Below are positions 41,953 to 51,431 of a DNA stretch of 64,000 bases, piece by piece. The stretch is from Gramella sp. KN1008 (GTDB lineage Bacteria > Bacteroidota > Bacteroidia > Flavobacteriales > Flavobacteriaceae): positions 202,237 through 266,236 of the forward strand of contig NZ_SJDV01000005.1 of NCBI RefSeq assembly GCF_004332155.1, in the 5' to 3' direction. Positions within the stretch are counted from its first letter, which is position 1. Each line of letters begins with the position of its first letter. Below the pieces are notes generated by a model that was given only the letters and a program-made list of their open reading frames with translations, ran no database searches and was not told where the DNA came from. The position numbers were made by a program, and so were the translations under genes.

Positions 41953-41983
41953 CAAAAATAACAATAAAAAGAAGCATGGGAAA
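41953..41983 (-). promoter_or_regulatory. Predicted promoter of the small membrane protein-GT2-sigma cassette
   Basis: On the minus strand, TTTC (41980-41983), 19 bp, TATTTTTG (41953-41960): perfect -7 and a one-mismatch -33, 20 bp before the start codon. Confidence 0.5.
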
Positions 41984-42100
41984 ATCCAATAAGGCATTAG
42001 TATAACCTTTACATTATTTAACTAAAATTTAATCGAATTGTTCGCTGTAAGTGCCTTTTGCACAATATCTTGCGCTGTTAATCAAAAAAAAACTACGATT

Positions 42101-42709
42101 ATGAAAATGAAAATTTTATTTATGGGCTTTGCTCTTTCGGGATTGATATTAACGTCCTGTGGAGATGGCAGTAAAAAAGAAGAAGATAAAGAGCGCATGG
42201 AGCAGATGGAGGCTGAAAGAGAAGCTGAAATGCAGGCCGAAAAGGAGAGAATGGAAATGGAATCCAATAGTATTGCTGCCAAAGCACAGGAAACCGATAC
42301 TCTTAGTACCCTTGTTAGTGCTCTTCAAACCGCTGAAATGGTTGATCTTTTAACAGTTAGCGAAGGGCCTTATACAGTATTCGCACCTGATAATGCTGCG
42401 TTCGAGAAAGTTGATAAGGCAACACTTGATACTTTGATGCAAAACCAGGAAGAGCTGAGTGGTCTTCTTGAATATCACGTGGTAGAAGATGAGATCACCT
42501 CCCAGGAACTGATAGAAATGATCAATGATAATGAGGGTGTATTCACTATTACCACCCTTGGAGGAGGCGAGCTTAAAGCAAGCCTTGAAGGGGAGAAGGT
42601 AATCTTAACCGATGAAGCAGGAAATAAAGCTACAGTGGTTCAGGCAGATATAGATGCTTCCAACGGTATTGTGCATATTATTGATGGCGTGGTAATGAAA
42701 AAGTCATAA
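42101..42709 (+). CDS. Fasciclin (FAS1) domain lipoprotein
   Basis: 202 residues from ATG 42101; an upstream in-frame start is possible but would bury the lipoprotein signal LILTSC (Cys20). Residues about 25-60 are a Glu/Met/Arg-rich helix, probably a coiled-coil spacer. One FAS1 domain fills the rest: TLVSALQTAEMVDLL, PYTVFAPDNAAFEKV, YHVVEDEI and the closing ASNGIVHIIDGVVM. FAS1 domains mediate adhesion. Monocistronic with its own terminator. Confidence 0.9.
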   Translation: MKMKILFMGFALSGLILTSCGDGSKKEEDKERMEQMEAEREAEMQAEKERMEMESNSIAAKAQETDTLSTLVSALQTAEMVDLLTVSEGPYTVFAPDNAAFEKVDKATLDTLMQNQEELSGLLEYHVVEDEITSQELIEMINDNEGVFTITTLGGGELKASLEGEKVILTDEAGNKATVVQADIDASNGIVHIIDGVVMKKS

Positions 42710-42730
42710 ATATTATGACTATAATGATAT

Positions 42731-42760
42731 AAAGGGACTCTTTTTCGAGTCCCTTTTTTT
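42731..42760. terminator. Terminator of the fasciclin gene, near the murB end
   Basis: A 10-bp stem AAAGGGACTC (42731-42740) pairs with 42747-42756, loop TTTTTC, then more T. The convergent murB stop is at 42759, so its transcript would also cross the hairpin. Confidence 0.85.
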
Positions 42761-43772
42761 ATATGATATTTACTTCAGGTTCCAGGCGGATGTCAAATTT
42801 CTCATGAACCTCTTCTCTTATCTTTTCAGCCAGAGCCCAGATTTCCTGCCCTGTGGCTTCACCATAGTTAACAAGTACAAGCGCCTGGTTGCGATGCACT
42901 CCGGCGTCGCCTTCACGATAACCTTTTAAGCCGGCTTTTTCTATAAGCCATCCTGCGGGAACCTTGATCAATTCATCAGAAACATGATAAGAGGGTACAC
43001 CTGGATATTCTTGCTTGATCTTTTCAAATTGTTCTGCTGAAATAAGAGGATTCTTAAAGAAACTTCCACTATTCCCAAGGTGTTTAGGGTCGGGCAATTT
43101 AGACTGTCTTATCGCGATTACTGCGTCTGAAATATCTTTTATGGTTGGAGACTGGATTTTCCTGCTTTCGAGTTCTGTTCTTATTGAACCATATTCCGTA
43201 TGCAGTGAATGATCCCTTTTTGTTAGCCTGAAATTAACGGCAGTTATTATATACTGGCCTTTCAGTTGATTCTTGAAGATCGAATTTCGGTATCCAAATT
43301 CACATTCTGCCAGATTGAATTCACGCTCCTCCAAGGTCTGGATGTTCATGGTATGACAACTCACAAAAGAATCCTTCAGCTCTACACCATAAGCCCCGAT
43401 ATTCTGAATTGGTGCCGTACCCACATTTCCAGGAATTAGGGACAGGTTCTCAAGCCCACCATAATCCTGTTCCAGCGTCCACATTACAAAATTGTGCCAG
43501 TTCTCTCCGGCGGCAGCCCTAACCAGTACATCATCTTCGGTTTTAGAAATAATCTCTTTTCCCTTTATCCCGATATGAACCACGGTTTTATGAATATCAC
43601 CGGTTAAGAGCATATTACTTCCCCCGCCCAGAATGAATAATTCCGACGCATAGGTCTTACGAAGGATAACTCGCAGGTCTTCCAGATTCCTAACAGAAAT
43701 AAATCTGTCAGCTTTTACATCAATGCCAAAGCTATTGTAGTTTTTAAGAGAAAAATCTTGCGATATCTGCAT
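42759..43772 (-). CDS. murB: UDP-N-acetylmuramate dehydrogenase (UDP-N-acetylenolpyruvoylglucosamine reductase)
   Basis: FAD enzyme making UDP-MurNAc for peptidoglycan. 337 residues, long (E. coli-like, type I) form. FAD motif FILGGGSNMLL-type sequence (ELFILGGGSN), LSLIPGNVGTAPIQNIGAYG, FGYRNSIFK, and the catalytic Ser in LGNSGSFFKNP are present, with PAGWLIEKAGLKG. Its start codon shares one base with the stop of the upstream aminotransferase. Confidence 0.96.
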   Translation of the reverse strand: MQISQDFSLKNYNSFGIDVKADRFISVRNLEDLRVILRKTYASELFILGGGSNMLLTGDIHKTVVHIGIKGKEIISKTEDDVLVRAAAGENWHNFVMWTLEQDYGGLENLSLIPGNVGTAPIQNIGAYGVELKDSFVSCHTMNIQTLEEREFNLAECEFGYRNSIFKNQLKGQYIITAVNFRLTKRDHSLHTEYGSIRTELESRKIQSPTIKDISDAVIAIRQSKLPDPKHLGNSGSFFKNPLISAEQFEKIKQEYPGVPSYHVSDELIKVPAGWLIEKAGLKGYREGDAGVHRNQALVLVNYGEATGQEIWALAEKIREEVHEKFDIRLEPEVNII

Positions 43773-44971
43773 TAATTCAGTGACTTATATTCTTTAAGAG
43801 CCTTGTCCAGTATATTGATGGAGCGCTCAAGATTTTCCTTTTTTAATACATAGGCTATTCGTACCTGATTCTTTCCAGTGTTCGGAGTTGAATAGAAACC
43901 GGCCGCAGGCGCTACCATAACCGTTTCGTTATTGTCCTCAAAGCTTTCAAGAAGCCATCGGGCAAAATCATCGGCATCTTCAATAGGAAGCTCCGCTATA
44001 CAATAAAATGCTCCTTTTGGTTTGGCTACCCTTACTCCTTCTATCTTTTCAAGGCCATCAACAAGAAGGTTCCTTCTATAGGTGTATTGTTCTATAACTT
44101 CATCAAAGTATTCCTGGGGAGTATCCAGGGCTGCTTCACTGGCAATTTGAGCAAAAGTTGGGGGGCTAAGTCTTGCCTGGGCAAATTTCATGGCAGTGGC
44201 GATCACTTCTTTGTTCTTGGATACCAAACATCCAATTCTTGCTCCGCACATACTGTATCGTTTGGATACAGAGTCTATCATAATAGCGTTTTCAGATAAC
44301 TCCGGAATACTCATAATGGAATGGTGCTGAGCCCCTTCGTATGCAAATTCTCTGTACACTTCATCTGAAACTATAAAAAGGTCATGTTTCAGGGCCAGAT
44401 CGGCCAGCTGCTTAACTTCTTCCCGGGTATAAAGGTATCCGGTGGGATTACCGGGATTACATATGAGAATCGCTTTTGTTTTCTCTGTGATAAGCTTTTC
44501 AAATTCTGAAATAGGGGGGAGGGCGAAACCATCCTCTATACTTGCCTGTATAGGTCTTATTTTAACTCCCGATGCGGTTGCAAAGCCGTTATAATTTGCA
44601 TAAAACGGTTCAGGAATTATTACCTCATCTCCGGGATCGGTAATGCTTCCCATTGCAAAAAGCAATGCTTCTGAACCACCCGTAGTAATGATGATATCTT
44701 CTTTCTCTACCGGTAAGGCCGTTTTCTGGTAATACCCCGAGAGTTTTTCGCGATAAGTATCAAATCCTGCTGAATGGCTATAAGAAAGCACTTCTATATT
44801 ATGATTTCTTACCGCATCCAAAGCTGCTTGCGGAGTTTTTATATCTGGCTGACCGATGTTCAACTGATAAATTTTTCGTCCTTTTTTCACTGCAGCTTCA
44901 GCGAAAGGAACAAGTTTTCTTATAGGGGATTCGGGCATCTCCTGGCCCTTAATTGAAATTTTAGGCATCAC
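43772..44971 (-). CDS. PLP-dependent aminotransferase, class I (aspartate aminotransferase-like)
   Basis: About 398 residues (Met2 at 44968 is an equal start). Fold-type I aminotransferase: NIGQPDIKTP, the NPGNPTG cofactor loop, SDEVYREFAY, and the PLP lysine in DSVSKRYSMCGARIG; the closing VRIAYV supplies the substrate-carboxylate Arg. The amino-donor specificity is not fixed. It is coupled to murB by one base of overlap, the only visible hint of context. Confidence 0.92.
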   Translation of the reverse strand: MMPKISIKGQEMPESPIRKLVPFAEAAVKKGRKIYQLNIGQPDIKTPQAALDAVRNHNIEVLSYSHSAGFDTYREKLSGYYQKTALPVEKEDIIITTGGSEALLFAMGSITDPGDEVIIPEPFYANYNGFATASGVKIRPIQASIEDGFALPPISEFEKLITEKTKAILICNPGNPTGYLYTREEVKQLADLALKHDLFIVSDEVYREFAYEGAQHHSIMSIPELSENAIMIDSVSKRYSMCGARIGCLVSKNKEVIATAMKFAQARLSPPTFAQIASEAALDTPQEYFDEVIEQYTYRRNLLVDGLEKIEGVRVAKPKGAFYCIAELPIEDADDFARWLLESFEDNNETVMVAPAAGFYSTPNTGKNQVRIAYVLKKENLERSINILDKALKEYKSLN

Positions 44972-45065
44972 ATTTTATTTACGCAGTGCAAAATTGCAAA
45001 ATTAAAGCATTAATCAATAATTATAGCCGGGGAATTATCCTTGATTTTTCGTAATTTAACGTAAG

Positions 45066-46415
45066 ATGACCTTATTTAAAAACATATCAGTCCGGACGAT
45101 AATCATTGTTTTTTCAATTGTTTTTTCACCGGTTTTCTCACAAAATGATTTTACCATAGAAAATGCCAAAGGAGAATTCAAGCAAAAGTTTGAACTTGTT
45201 AATGATTTAGTGATAATTCCTGTTGAAGTGAACGGTCAGGAATTATCGTTCTTGCTGGATACTGGAGTGAATTCTACAATTCTGTTCAGTTTTCCTTCTG
45301 AAGACTCTCTGCGGGTAAACAACCCCGTCACGGTATATTTGAAAGGAATGGGTGTTGGGAAACCTCTTAGAGCTCTTAAGAGCAATCATAACACTATAAA
45401 AGTTGGAGAAGCTACAAGTAAAGATCATAGTATCTACATAATCGAAGGAGATCTTTTTAGTATTTCAAACCGTCTTGGTTTCCCATTGAATGGAATATTG
45501 GGCTATGATTTTTTTAAAGATTTTGTGGTTGAGTTCAATTATAAAAGAAAATTCATGCGGGTATTCAATAAAGATGAATATGAGTATGATCGTTGCAGAA
45601 AATGTGTGGAGTTACCCTTGAAGTTTTATAAAAATAAACCTTATATAAATGCACAGGTCTCCATTGAAGGAGAATCACCCCGCCAGGTAGACCTGCTGGT
45701 AGATAGTGGTTCGGGAGATGCATTATGGTTATTTAGTGACGAGGAAAAGGGTATCTATCTGCCAGAGCGATCTTTTGAGGATTTTCTTGGTTTTGGGATA
45801 AGCGGAAGTGTTTATGGTCACAGAAGCAGAATTAAAATGATTTCATTGGACAAATATGAACTTGAGGATGTAACGGTTAGCTATCCTGATAGTCTTTCAC
45901 TGGAATCGGTCACTTCTTTGGAGGAACGTGATGGAAGCCTTGGGGCCCAGGTTCTGAAGCGCTTTCATTCGGTTTTCGATTATAGTGGCAAAACCCTTAG
46001 GTTAAAGCCTAATAGTGATTTTAATGATCCTTTTGAATATAATATGAGTGGGGTTGTTATAAAGCACAACGGTTACCAAATTGTGAGAAACGCACCGGCA
46101 GCAAATTCGTTTCAGATTGAGGATGAAGATCCTGCTCAGGAAGGCACACGGGTCTATCAAACCACGCGACAGGTGATCTATAGTCTGGAGCCAAATTATG
46201 AAATAGCCGAAATAAGACCCGATTCCCCGGCCGAAGTATCCGGTTTAATGGTGGGAGATGAAATAGTGCGACTTAATGGTAAGCCGGCCTATAAGTATAG
46301 TCTTCAAAAGATTTTCGAAATATTTTCCTCCAAAGAGGGAAAAAGAATAAGGATGGAGGTTCTTAGGGAAGGGGAAACACTGGAAATAGAGTTCAGATTG
46401 GAACGAATCCTGTAA
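45066..46415 (+). CDS. Exported retropepsin-like aspartyl protease with C-terminal PDZ domain
   Basis: 449 residues. The signal peptide ends VFSQN. Two aspartyl-protease half-domains are present in one chain: FLLDTGVNST (Asp65) and DLLVDSGSGDALW (Asp213), each with flanking hydrophobic beta-strands, so the chain could make its own active site. GILGYDFF is the typical following motif. Residues about 370-449 form a PDZ domain (IRPDSPAEVSGLMVGDEIVRL). Likely a periplasmic protease; substrates unknown. Strong terminator downstream. Confidence 0.88.
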   Translation: MTLFKNISVRTIIIVFSIVFSPVFSQNDFTIENAKGEFKQKFELVNDLVIIPVEVNGQELSFLLDTGVNSTILFSFPSEDSLRVNNPVTVYLKGMGVGKPLRALKSNHNTIKVGEATSKDHSIYIIEGDLFSISNRLGFPLNGILGYDFFKDFVVEFNYKRKFMRVFNKDEYEYDRCRKCVELPLKFYKNKPYINAQVSIEGESPRQVDLLVDSGSGDALWLFSDEEKGIYLPERSFEDFLGFGISGSVYGHRSRIKMISLDKYELEDVTVSYPDSLSLESVTSLEERDGSLGAQVLKRFHSVFDYSGKTLRLKPNSDFNDPFEYNMSGVVIKHNGYQIVRNAPAANSFQIEDEDPAQEGTRVYQTTRQVIYSLEPNYEIAEIRPDSPAEVSGLMVGDEIVRLNGKPAYKYSLQKIFEIFSSKEGKRIRMEVLREGETLEIEFRLERIL

Positions 46416-46419
46416 TAAA

Positions 46420-46447
46420 AAAAGCCTTCCAGTGCTGGAAGGCTTTT
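46420..46447. terminator. Terminator between the aspartyl protease and DUF1573 genes
   Basis: A 13-bp stem AAAAGCCTTCCAG with 46435-46447, tight AGTGCT loop, A/T runs on both sides: usable by both convergent genes. Confidence 0.85.
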
Positions 46448-46467
46448 GTAATAAGATATTGTGGATA

Positions 46468-46857
46468 TTAACTATCGTCAGATTCGTCTATTACAGTACC
46501 TTTTATCTTTAAGGCTTTTACCGGTTCTTCAGAATTTGAATAAACGGTAACCGTCTTTCTGATAGGACCTACCCGTTTAGTATCGTATTTAACCTCAATC
46601 TCGCCTGTTTCACCTGGCAATATCGGTTCTTCAGGCTTCTTTGGTACGGTACATCCACAACTTGATTTAACGTCTTCTATCACAAGAGGAGCGTTCCCTG
46701 TATTCTTGAATTCGAATACCCTTACACCATCACTGCCTTTCTTAATTTCACCATAATCTATGGTTTCAGATTTAAATTCCATTTTTGCTTTATTCTGGGC
46801 CTGTGCCACAGCAAGGCCTGCAAATAGGAATATTGTGATCACAACTAGTTTTTTCAT
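46468..46857 (-). CDS. DUF1573 family exported protein
   Basis: 129 residues from ATG 46857; the longer frame would start 48 bp upstream, overlapping the -7 region. The signal peptide ends AQAQ. One Ig-like DUF1573 domain: FDYGEIKKG-type strand (TIDYGEIKKGSDG), VFEFKNTGNAPLVIEDVKSS, the hallmark SCGCT and LPGETGEIEVKYDT. Common in Bacteroidota, role unknown; presumably periplasmic or surface. Confidence 0.9.
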   Translation of the reverse strand: MKKLVVITIFLFAGLAVAQAQNKAKMEFKSETIDYGEIKKGSDGVRVFEFKNTGNAPLVIEDVKSSCGCTVPKKPEEPILPGETGEIEVKYDTKRVGPIRKTVTVYSNSEEPVKALKIKGTVIDESDDS

Positions 46858-46881
46858 AATTTCAATTTTTAAGCGGAAAAG

Positions 46882-46913
46882 TAAAGATAAGCTGAAATAC
46901 TCCAATTCTCAAA
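46882..46913 (-). promoter_or_regulatory. Predicted promoter of the DUF1573 gene
   Basis: On the minus strand, TTTG (46910-46913), 20 bp, TATCTTTA (46882-46889, one mismatch), 24 bp before the chosen start. Confidence 0.5.
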
Positions 46914-46933
46914 ATTTTAATCATTTCAGCAGC

Positions 46934-46964
46934 TTTCATAATCCTCTATTAATATTTACTTTTG
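46934..46964 (+). promoter_or_regulatory. Predicted promoter of valS
   Basis: TTTC (46934-46937, one mismatch), 19 bp, TACTTTTG (46957-46964, perfect). A TTG that would extend the valS frame lies inside the -7 box, which excludes it as the start. Confidence 0.6.
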
Positions 46965-46991
46965 CCATTATTTCAAAAATCAGACCAAGAG

Positions 46992-49622
46992 ATGGCAATT
47001 GCTGCACAATACAATGCGAAAAGAGTAGAAGATAAGTGGTACGGCTACTGGATGAAAAACAATTATTTTCATTCTGAAGTCGATGAGAGAGAGCCATACA
47101 CGATAGTGATCCCCCCGCCTAATGTTACAGGTGTCCTGCATATGGGGCATATGCTGAATAATACCATTCAGGATGTCCTGGTTAGAAGGGCCCGGCTAAA
47201 AGGCTATAATGCCTGTTGGGTGCCCGGGACAGATCATGCGTCTATTGCTACAGAAGCTAAAGTGGTTGCCAAACTTAAGAATGAAGGTATTGATAAAAAA
47301 GACCTAAGCCGCGATGAATTTCTACAGCATGCTTGGGACTGGACCCATAAGCATGGTGGAATAATTCTTCAACAGCTGAAAAAGCTGGGAGCTTCATGTG
47401 ACTGGGAACGTACCAAGTTTACCATGGATGAAGATATGTCGGCTTCCGTTATTAAGGTCTTTGTGGATCTTTACGAAAAAGGGCTCATCTACCGAGGTTA
47501 TCGTATGGTGAACTGGGACCCACAGGCAAAGACAACTTTGTCTGATGAGGAGGTGATATATGAGGAAAGAAACGGTAAGCTTTATTATCTCAAATATAAG
47601 ATTGAAGGAAGCGATGAATTTCTGACCATTGCAACCACCCGACCTGAAACTATACTGGGAGATACCGCCATCTGTATAAACCCGAATGATGAGAGATTTC
47701 AGCATTTAAAGGGTAAAAAAGCCATAGTGCCAATATGTAACCGTACCATTCCGATCATTGAAGATGAATATGTGGATATGGAATTTGGTACCGGGTGTCT
47801 TAAAGTAACTCCTGCTCATGATGAGAATGATAAGAATCTTGGAGATAAGCATAATCTGGACGTGGTGGATATTTTTAATGATGATGCTACATTAAATCAC
47901 TACGGTCTTCACTATGAAGGTAAAGATCGTTTCGTGGTGCGTGCCGAAATTGTCGAAGAGCTGGAATTGTCCGGTTTTCTGGCCAAGGTTGAAGATCATG
48001 TGAATAAAGTAGGAACCAGTGAACGAACAGGAGCGGTTATAGAACCCAAATTGAGTGATCAATGGTTTCTTAAAATGAAGGAACTGGCTAAGCCGGCTCT
48101 TGATGCAGTGCTGGGTGATGATATAAACCTGGTTCCCGACAAGTTCCTGAATACTTACCGTCACTGGATGGAAAATGTGAGAGACTGGAATATCTCTCGT
48201 CAGTTATGGTGGGGGCATCAGATACCAGCTTACTACTATGGAGAAGGCAAAAACGACTTTGTAGTGGCCGAAACCTCACAGGAGGCTCTGGAGAAAGCCA
48301 GAAAGGCTTCAGGAAATGAAAGCCTGGAAGCTACAGATCTGACTCAGGATAAAGATGCTTTAGATACATGGTTTTCATCCTGGTTGTGGCCTATGAGTGT
48401 TTTTAATGGTATTCTGGAGCCGGAGAATGAAGAGATAAAATATTATTATCCTACGAACGATCTTGTAACTGCTCCCGAGATACTTTTCTTCTGGGTGGCC
48501 AGAATGATCATGGCAGGATATGAATATCGCGGGGAAAAGCCTTTTAAGAATGTCTACCTTACCGGAATAGTAAGGGATAAGCAAAGGCGTAAAATGTCTA
48601 AATCCCTTGGTAATTCGCCCGATCCGCTTGGGCTTATAGAGCAGTATGGAGCCGATGGCGTTAGAGTAGGGATGTTGCTGAGTTCTCCCGCTGGAAATGA
48701 CTTGATGTTCGATGAAGACCTTTGTAAACAGGGAAGCGCTTTTTCAAATAAGATATGGAATGCATTCCGTCTGGTAAAAGGCTGGGATGTGGACGAAGAT
48801 ATAGCGCAGCCGGAAACGGCCAGAATAGCTGTCGAATGGTATAGCTCCAGGTTTCAGAATACTTTGAGAGAAATTGAGGATCATTATTCAAAATACAGAA
48901 TTAGTGATGCATTGATGGCCACTTATAAGCTGGTTTGGGATGACTACTGCAGCTGGTTCCTTGAAATGGTAAAACCAGGCTACGGTGAACCGATAGATGT
49001 AAAAACCTACAAGGCTGTTATCGCAATACTGGAAGATAATCTGAAAATCCTTCATCCTTTCATGCCGTTTGTAACCGAGGAGATCTGGCAGGAAATTACA
49101 GAGCGTACACCTGAAGAGGCATTGATAATTGCGAAATGGCCGGAAGAGAAAAGCTTTGATGAAACTATAATCAAGGAATTCGCTCATGCAGCTGAGGTTA
49201 TCGCCGGGGTTAGAAAGATCAGAAAGGACAAGAATATTTCTTTTAAAAATGAGATAGACCTAAGCGTTTTAAATAATGAGAATACTTCTAAAACCTTTGA
49301 TCCGGTAATCTCTAAAATGGGAAATATTCCAAATCTGGAATATGTTACCGGTTCAGTAGACGGGGCTTTATCCTTTAGGGTAAGATCCAATGAATACTTT
49401 ATCCCGATCGTTGGCGCTATAGATGTGGAGGCCGAAAAGAAAAAGATTGAAGAAGAACTCAGTTATACTGAAGGATTTCTTAAGTCAGTGGAAAAGAAAC
49501 TTTCCAACGAGAGATTCGTCAATAACGCTCCTGAGAAGGTGGTAGCGATTGAAAAAGCCAAAAAAGCCGATGCCGAAGCGAAGATCGAAGCATTGAAAGC
49601 AAGCTTAAAAAATCTGAATTAA
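46992..49622 (+). CDS. valS: Valyl-tRNA synthetase
   Basis: Class I synthetase charging tRNA-Val, 876 residues from ATG 46992 ([20 protein letters not shown]). The HIGH motif is HMGH in [17 protein letters not shown]. The editing domain has [13 protein letters not shown] and [14 protein letters not shown]. The KMSKS loop is [16 protein letters not shown]-terminal coiled coil ([20 protein letters not shown]) binds tRNA as in other ValRS. The longer TTG start at 46962 is rejected because it overlaps the -7 promoter box. Confidence 0.97.
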   Translation: MAIAAQYNAKRVEDKWYGYWMKNNYFHSEVDEREPYTIVIPPPNVTGVLHMGHMLNNTIQDVLVRRARLKGYNACWVPGTDHASIATEAKVVAKLKNEGIDKKDLSRDEFLQHAWDWTHKHGGIILQQLKKLGASCDWERTKFTMDEDMSASVIKVFVDLYEKGLIYRGYRMVNWDPQAKTTLSDEEVIYEERNGKLYYLKYKIEGSDEFLTIATTRPETILGDTAICINPNDERFQHLKGKKAIVPICNRTIPIIEDEYVDMEFGTGCLKVTPAHDENDKNLGDKHNLDVVDIFNDDATLNHYGLHYEGKDRFVVRAEIVEELELSGFLAKVEDHVNKVGTSERTGAVIEPKLSDQWFLKMKELAKPALDAVLGDDINLVPDKFLNTYRHWMENVRDWNISRQLWWGHQIPAYYYGEGKNDFVVAETSQEALEKARKASGNESLEATDLTQDKDALDTWFSSWLWPMSVFNGILEPENEEIKYYYPTNDLVTAPEILFFWVARMIMAGYEYRGEKPFKNVYLTGIVRDKQRRKMSKSLGNSPDPLGLIEQYGADGVRVGMLLSSPAGNDLMFDEDLCKQGSAFSNKIWNAFRLVKGWDVDEDIAQPETARIAVEWYSSRFQNTLREIEDHYSKYRISDALMATYKLVWDDYCSWFLEMVKPGYGEPIDVKTYKAVIAILEDNLKILHPFMPFVTEEIWQEITERTPEEALIIAKWPEEKSFDETIIKEFAHAAEVIAGVRKIRKDKNISFKNEIDLSVLNNENTSKTFDPVISKMGNIPNLEYVTGSVDGALSFRVRSNEYFIPIVGAIDVEAEKKKIEEELSYTEGFLKSVEKKLSNERFVNNAPEKVVAIEKAKKADAEAKIEALKASLKNLN

Positions 49623-49644
49623 TCAATTCAGATGTTATAGAAAT

Positions 49645-49675
49645 AAAAAGGAGGACTAGATGTCCTCCTTTTTTT
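49645..49675. terminator. Terminator of valS, near the ACBP end
   Basis: A 12-bp stem AAAAAGGAGGAC with 49662-49673, loop TAGAT, followed by T-run; A-run on the opposite side lets convergent transcripts use it. Confidence 0.85.
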
Positions 49676-49696
49676 ATCTGTAATTTTTTATTTTTT

Positions 49697-49972
49697 CTAT
49701 TCCGGAATTGTTCCAATATGAAGTTCTACGAGCTCAATATATTTTTGGCGGGCTTCTTCCTTACTTAGATCCTTCACCTGGACAAGCGCATTCACTTTGA
49801 AAGCACTTCTTAGATCTCCACGATTGGTTGTGGGGATATAAAAGCCATTTTTTTCTGTAGCTCTCTTGTAAAGTGCATAAAAATGCAGAAGTACATCAGG
49901 AGGAAACTGCTGATCTGTACTACTGGCCATTTGATAAGCCTTTAGAAATTTTGTATTTTCTTCTGCCATCAT
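49697..49972 (-). CDS. Acyl-CoA-binding protein
   Basis: 91 residues (Met2 is an alternative start). Four-helix ACBP pattern: FLKAYQMASS, PPDVLLHFYALYKRATEKNG, then SAFKVNALVQVKDLSKEEAR and KYIELVE. The canonical KWDAW segment is altered to KVNAL, a divergence that may alter ligand affinity. It binds long-chain acyl-CoA in the cytoplasm, and its place after psd and cdsA fits phospholipid supply. Confidence 0.85.
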   Translation of the reverse strand: MMAEENTKFLKAYQMASSTDQQFPPDVLLHFYALYKRATEKNGFYIPTTNRGDLRSAFKVNALVQVKDLSKEEARQKYIELVELHIGTIPE

Positions 49973-49978
49973 AAGCGT

Positions 49979-50635
49979 TTATGAAGCAACATCAGCAATT
50001 ACGCTAACACCACCCTTTACCTTTTCATTCAATCCAACTCTTATCTTAGTTCCCAAAGGAACGAAAACGTCAACACGGCTTCCAAATTTTATGAATCCGC
50101 TATCACTTCCCTGAGCCACTTCAGCATCTACCTCTGCATAATTTACTATCCTCTTTGCCATAGCTCCGGCAATTTGCCTGTAGAGTATCTCCCCGGCAAC
50201 TTCATTCTTAACCACCACCGTGGTCCTTTCATTCTCTTCACTGGACTTTGGATGCCACGCTACCAGGAATTTCCCCGGATGATACTTACTGTAGGTAACC
50301 TTACCACCCACAGGATGGCGGGTAACATGCACATTTATTGGAGACATGAAAATGGATATCTGAAGGCGGTTATCCTTGAAATATTCTTTTTCATATACTT
50401 CTTCAATCGCTACTACCTTTCCATCTACCGGCGCAATAATATGTTCATTATTGTGCTTTGTAACTCTTTTCGGATTTCTGAAAAACTGAAGTATCAGAAT
50501 GAAAAAAACGATAGAAGCCAGTAGAATGGCAAATTTTATCCAGTATATATTAATTAAACTGTAAGTGATGATATTTATTGCGATCAGGATGATCGCAGTA
50601 ATGGTCATTATTTTGTATCCTTCCTTATGAAACAT
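49979..50635 (-). CDS. psd: Phosphatidylserine decarboxylase proenzyme
   Basis: Makes phosphatidylethanolamine. 218 residues, the short (PSD-A) form. Two N-terminal membrane helices are followed by IIAPVDGKVVAIEEVYE, SIFMSPINVHVTRHPVGGKV and AWHPKSSEENERT. The self-cleavage site that yields the pyruvoyl group is expected at the Ser of FGSRVDVFVP. Met10 is an alternative start. It overlaps cdsA by 11 bp, and the two catalyse successive branches of phospholipid synthesis. Confidence 0.94.
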   Translation of the reverse strand: MFHKEGYKIMTITAIILIAINIITYSLINIYWIKFAILLASIVFFILILQFFRNPKRVTKHNNEHIIAPVDGKVVAIEEVYEKEYFKDNRLQISIFMSPINVHVTRHPVGGKVTYSKYHPGKFLVAWHPKSSEENERTTVVVKNEVAGEILYRQIAGAMAKRIVNYAEVDAEVAQGSDSGFIKFGSRVDVFVPLGTKIRVGLNEKVKGGVSVIADVAS

Positions 50636-51428
50636 AGTTCAATATATATAAATAAGCATAAATAAACGGACTTGCAAAGATAATACTATCCAGCCTGTCA
50701 AACAATCCGCCGTGCCCGGGCATAAGTTTTCCGCTATCTTTTACGCCTGCCTGGCGCTTAAATTTAGACTGAATGAGATCGCCAAGCGTACCAAATAAAC
50801 TCATGATTATTGCCAGTCCCAGCCATACTTCCGCATATAAGAAATGCGTATAATGCCAGAAAAGATAACCCATGATACATGTAAACACCAGGCCTCCTGC
50901 AAACCCTTCTACGGTTTTATTTGGAGAGATCTTTTCATAAAGTTTTGTCTTACCAAAATTCTTACCTACGAGGTAGGCAAAAGTATCGTTGGTCCATATC
51001 AGAAAAAAGATTCCGATTACCAGATTCGGCTTGAAGGTGCCCTGAATAGTAGGAATCAGGGTGAGGAATATGGTAGAAGAGATCAAATAGAAAATTATTA
51101 TGATATATTTTTTCTTCTCAAAAACCGGAATTTTCTTGACAACCAGCAAATCTTTCACCAAAAACAGGTTGACGAATATCGTTATGAATAATAATAGAAT
51201 TGTGGCGTCCTGGTTGAACTTTAAAAAACTAAACAGGTAGAATAATATAGCCTGTAAAAAGTAAAGCGCGTAGCTTTTAAGTCGCAGCAACTTCTGCATT
51301 TCAATCAGACAAACCAGACTCAAAATGTAGAAAAGCAGAATGAAAATCAGCTCGGAAGAGAGAATTGAGGCAACTAATATAGATGTATACAACAATCCCG
51401 ATACAGCACGTATTATGGTTTCCCTCAT
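50625..51428 (-). CDS. cdsA: Phosphatidate cytidylyltransferase
   Basis: Forms CDP-diacylglycerol from phosphatidate and CTP. 267 residues, about eight membrane helices. The family signature near the C-terminus is intact: VKDSGKLMPGHGGLFDRLDS with the metal-binding acidic residues, preceded by WTNDTFAYLVGKNFGKTKL and SPNKTVEGFAGG. It starts 3 bp after the LUD-domain gene and overlaps psd by 11 bp. Confidence 0.95.
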   Translation of the reverse strand: MRETIIRAVSGLLYTSILVASILSSELIFILLFYILSLVCLIEMQKLLRLKSYALYFLQAILFYLFSFLKFNQDATILLLFITIFVNLFLVKDLLVVKKIPVFEKKKYIIIIFYLISSTIFLTLIPTIQGTFKPNLVIGIFFLIWTNDTFAYLVGKNFGKTKLYEKISPNKTVEGFAGGLVFTCIMGYLFWHYTHFLYAEVWLGLAIIMSLFGTLGDLIQSKFKRQAGVKDSGKLMPGHGGLFDRLDSIIFASPFIYAYLYILNYVS

Positions 51429-51431
51429 AAA

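Noticed and set aside
46962..46991. TTG start that would lengthen ValRS by 10 residues
   Set aside because: It falls within the perfect -7 box TACTTTTG, and the family N-terminus begins at ATG 46992.
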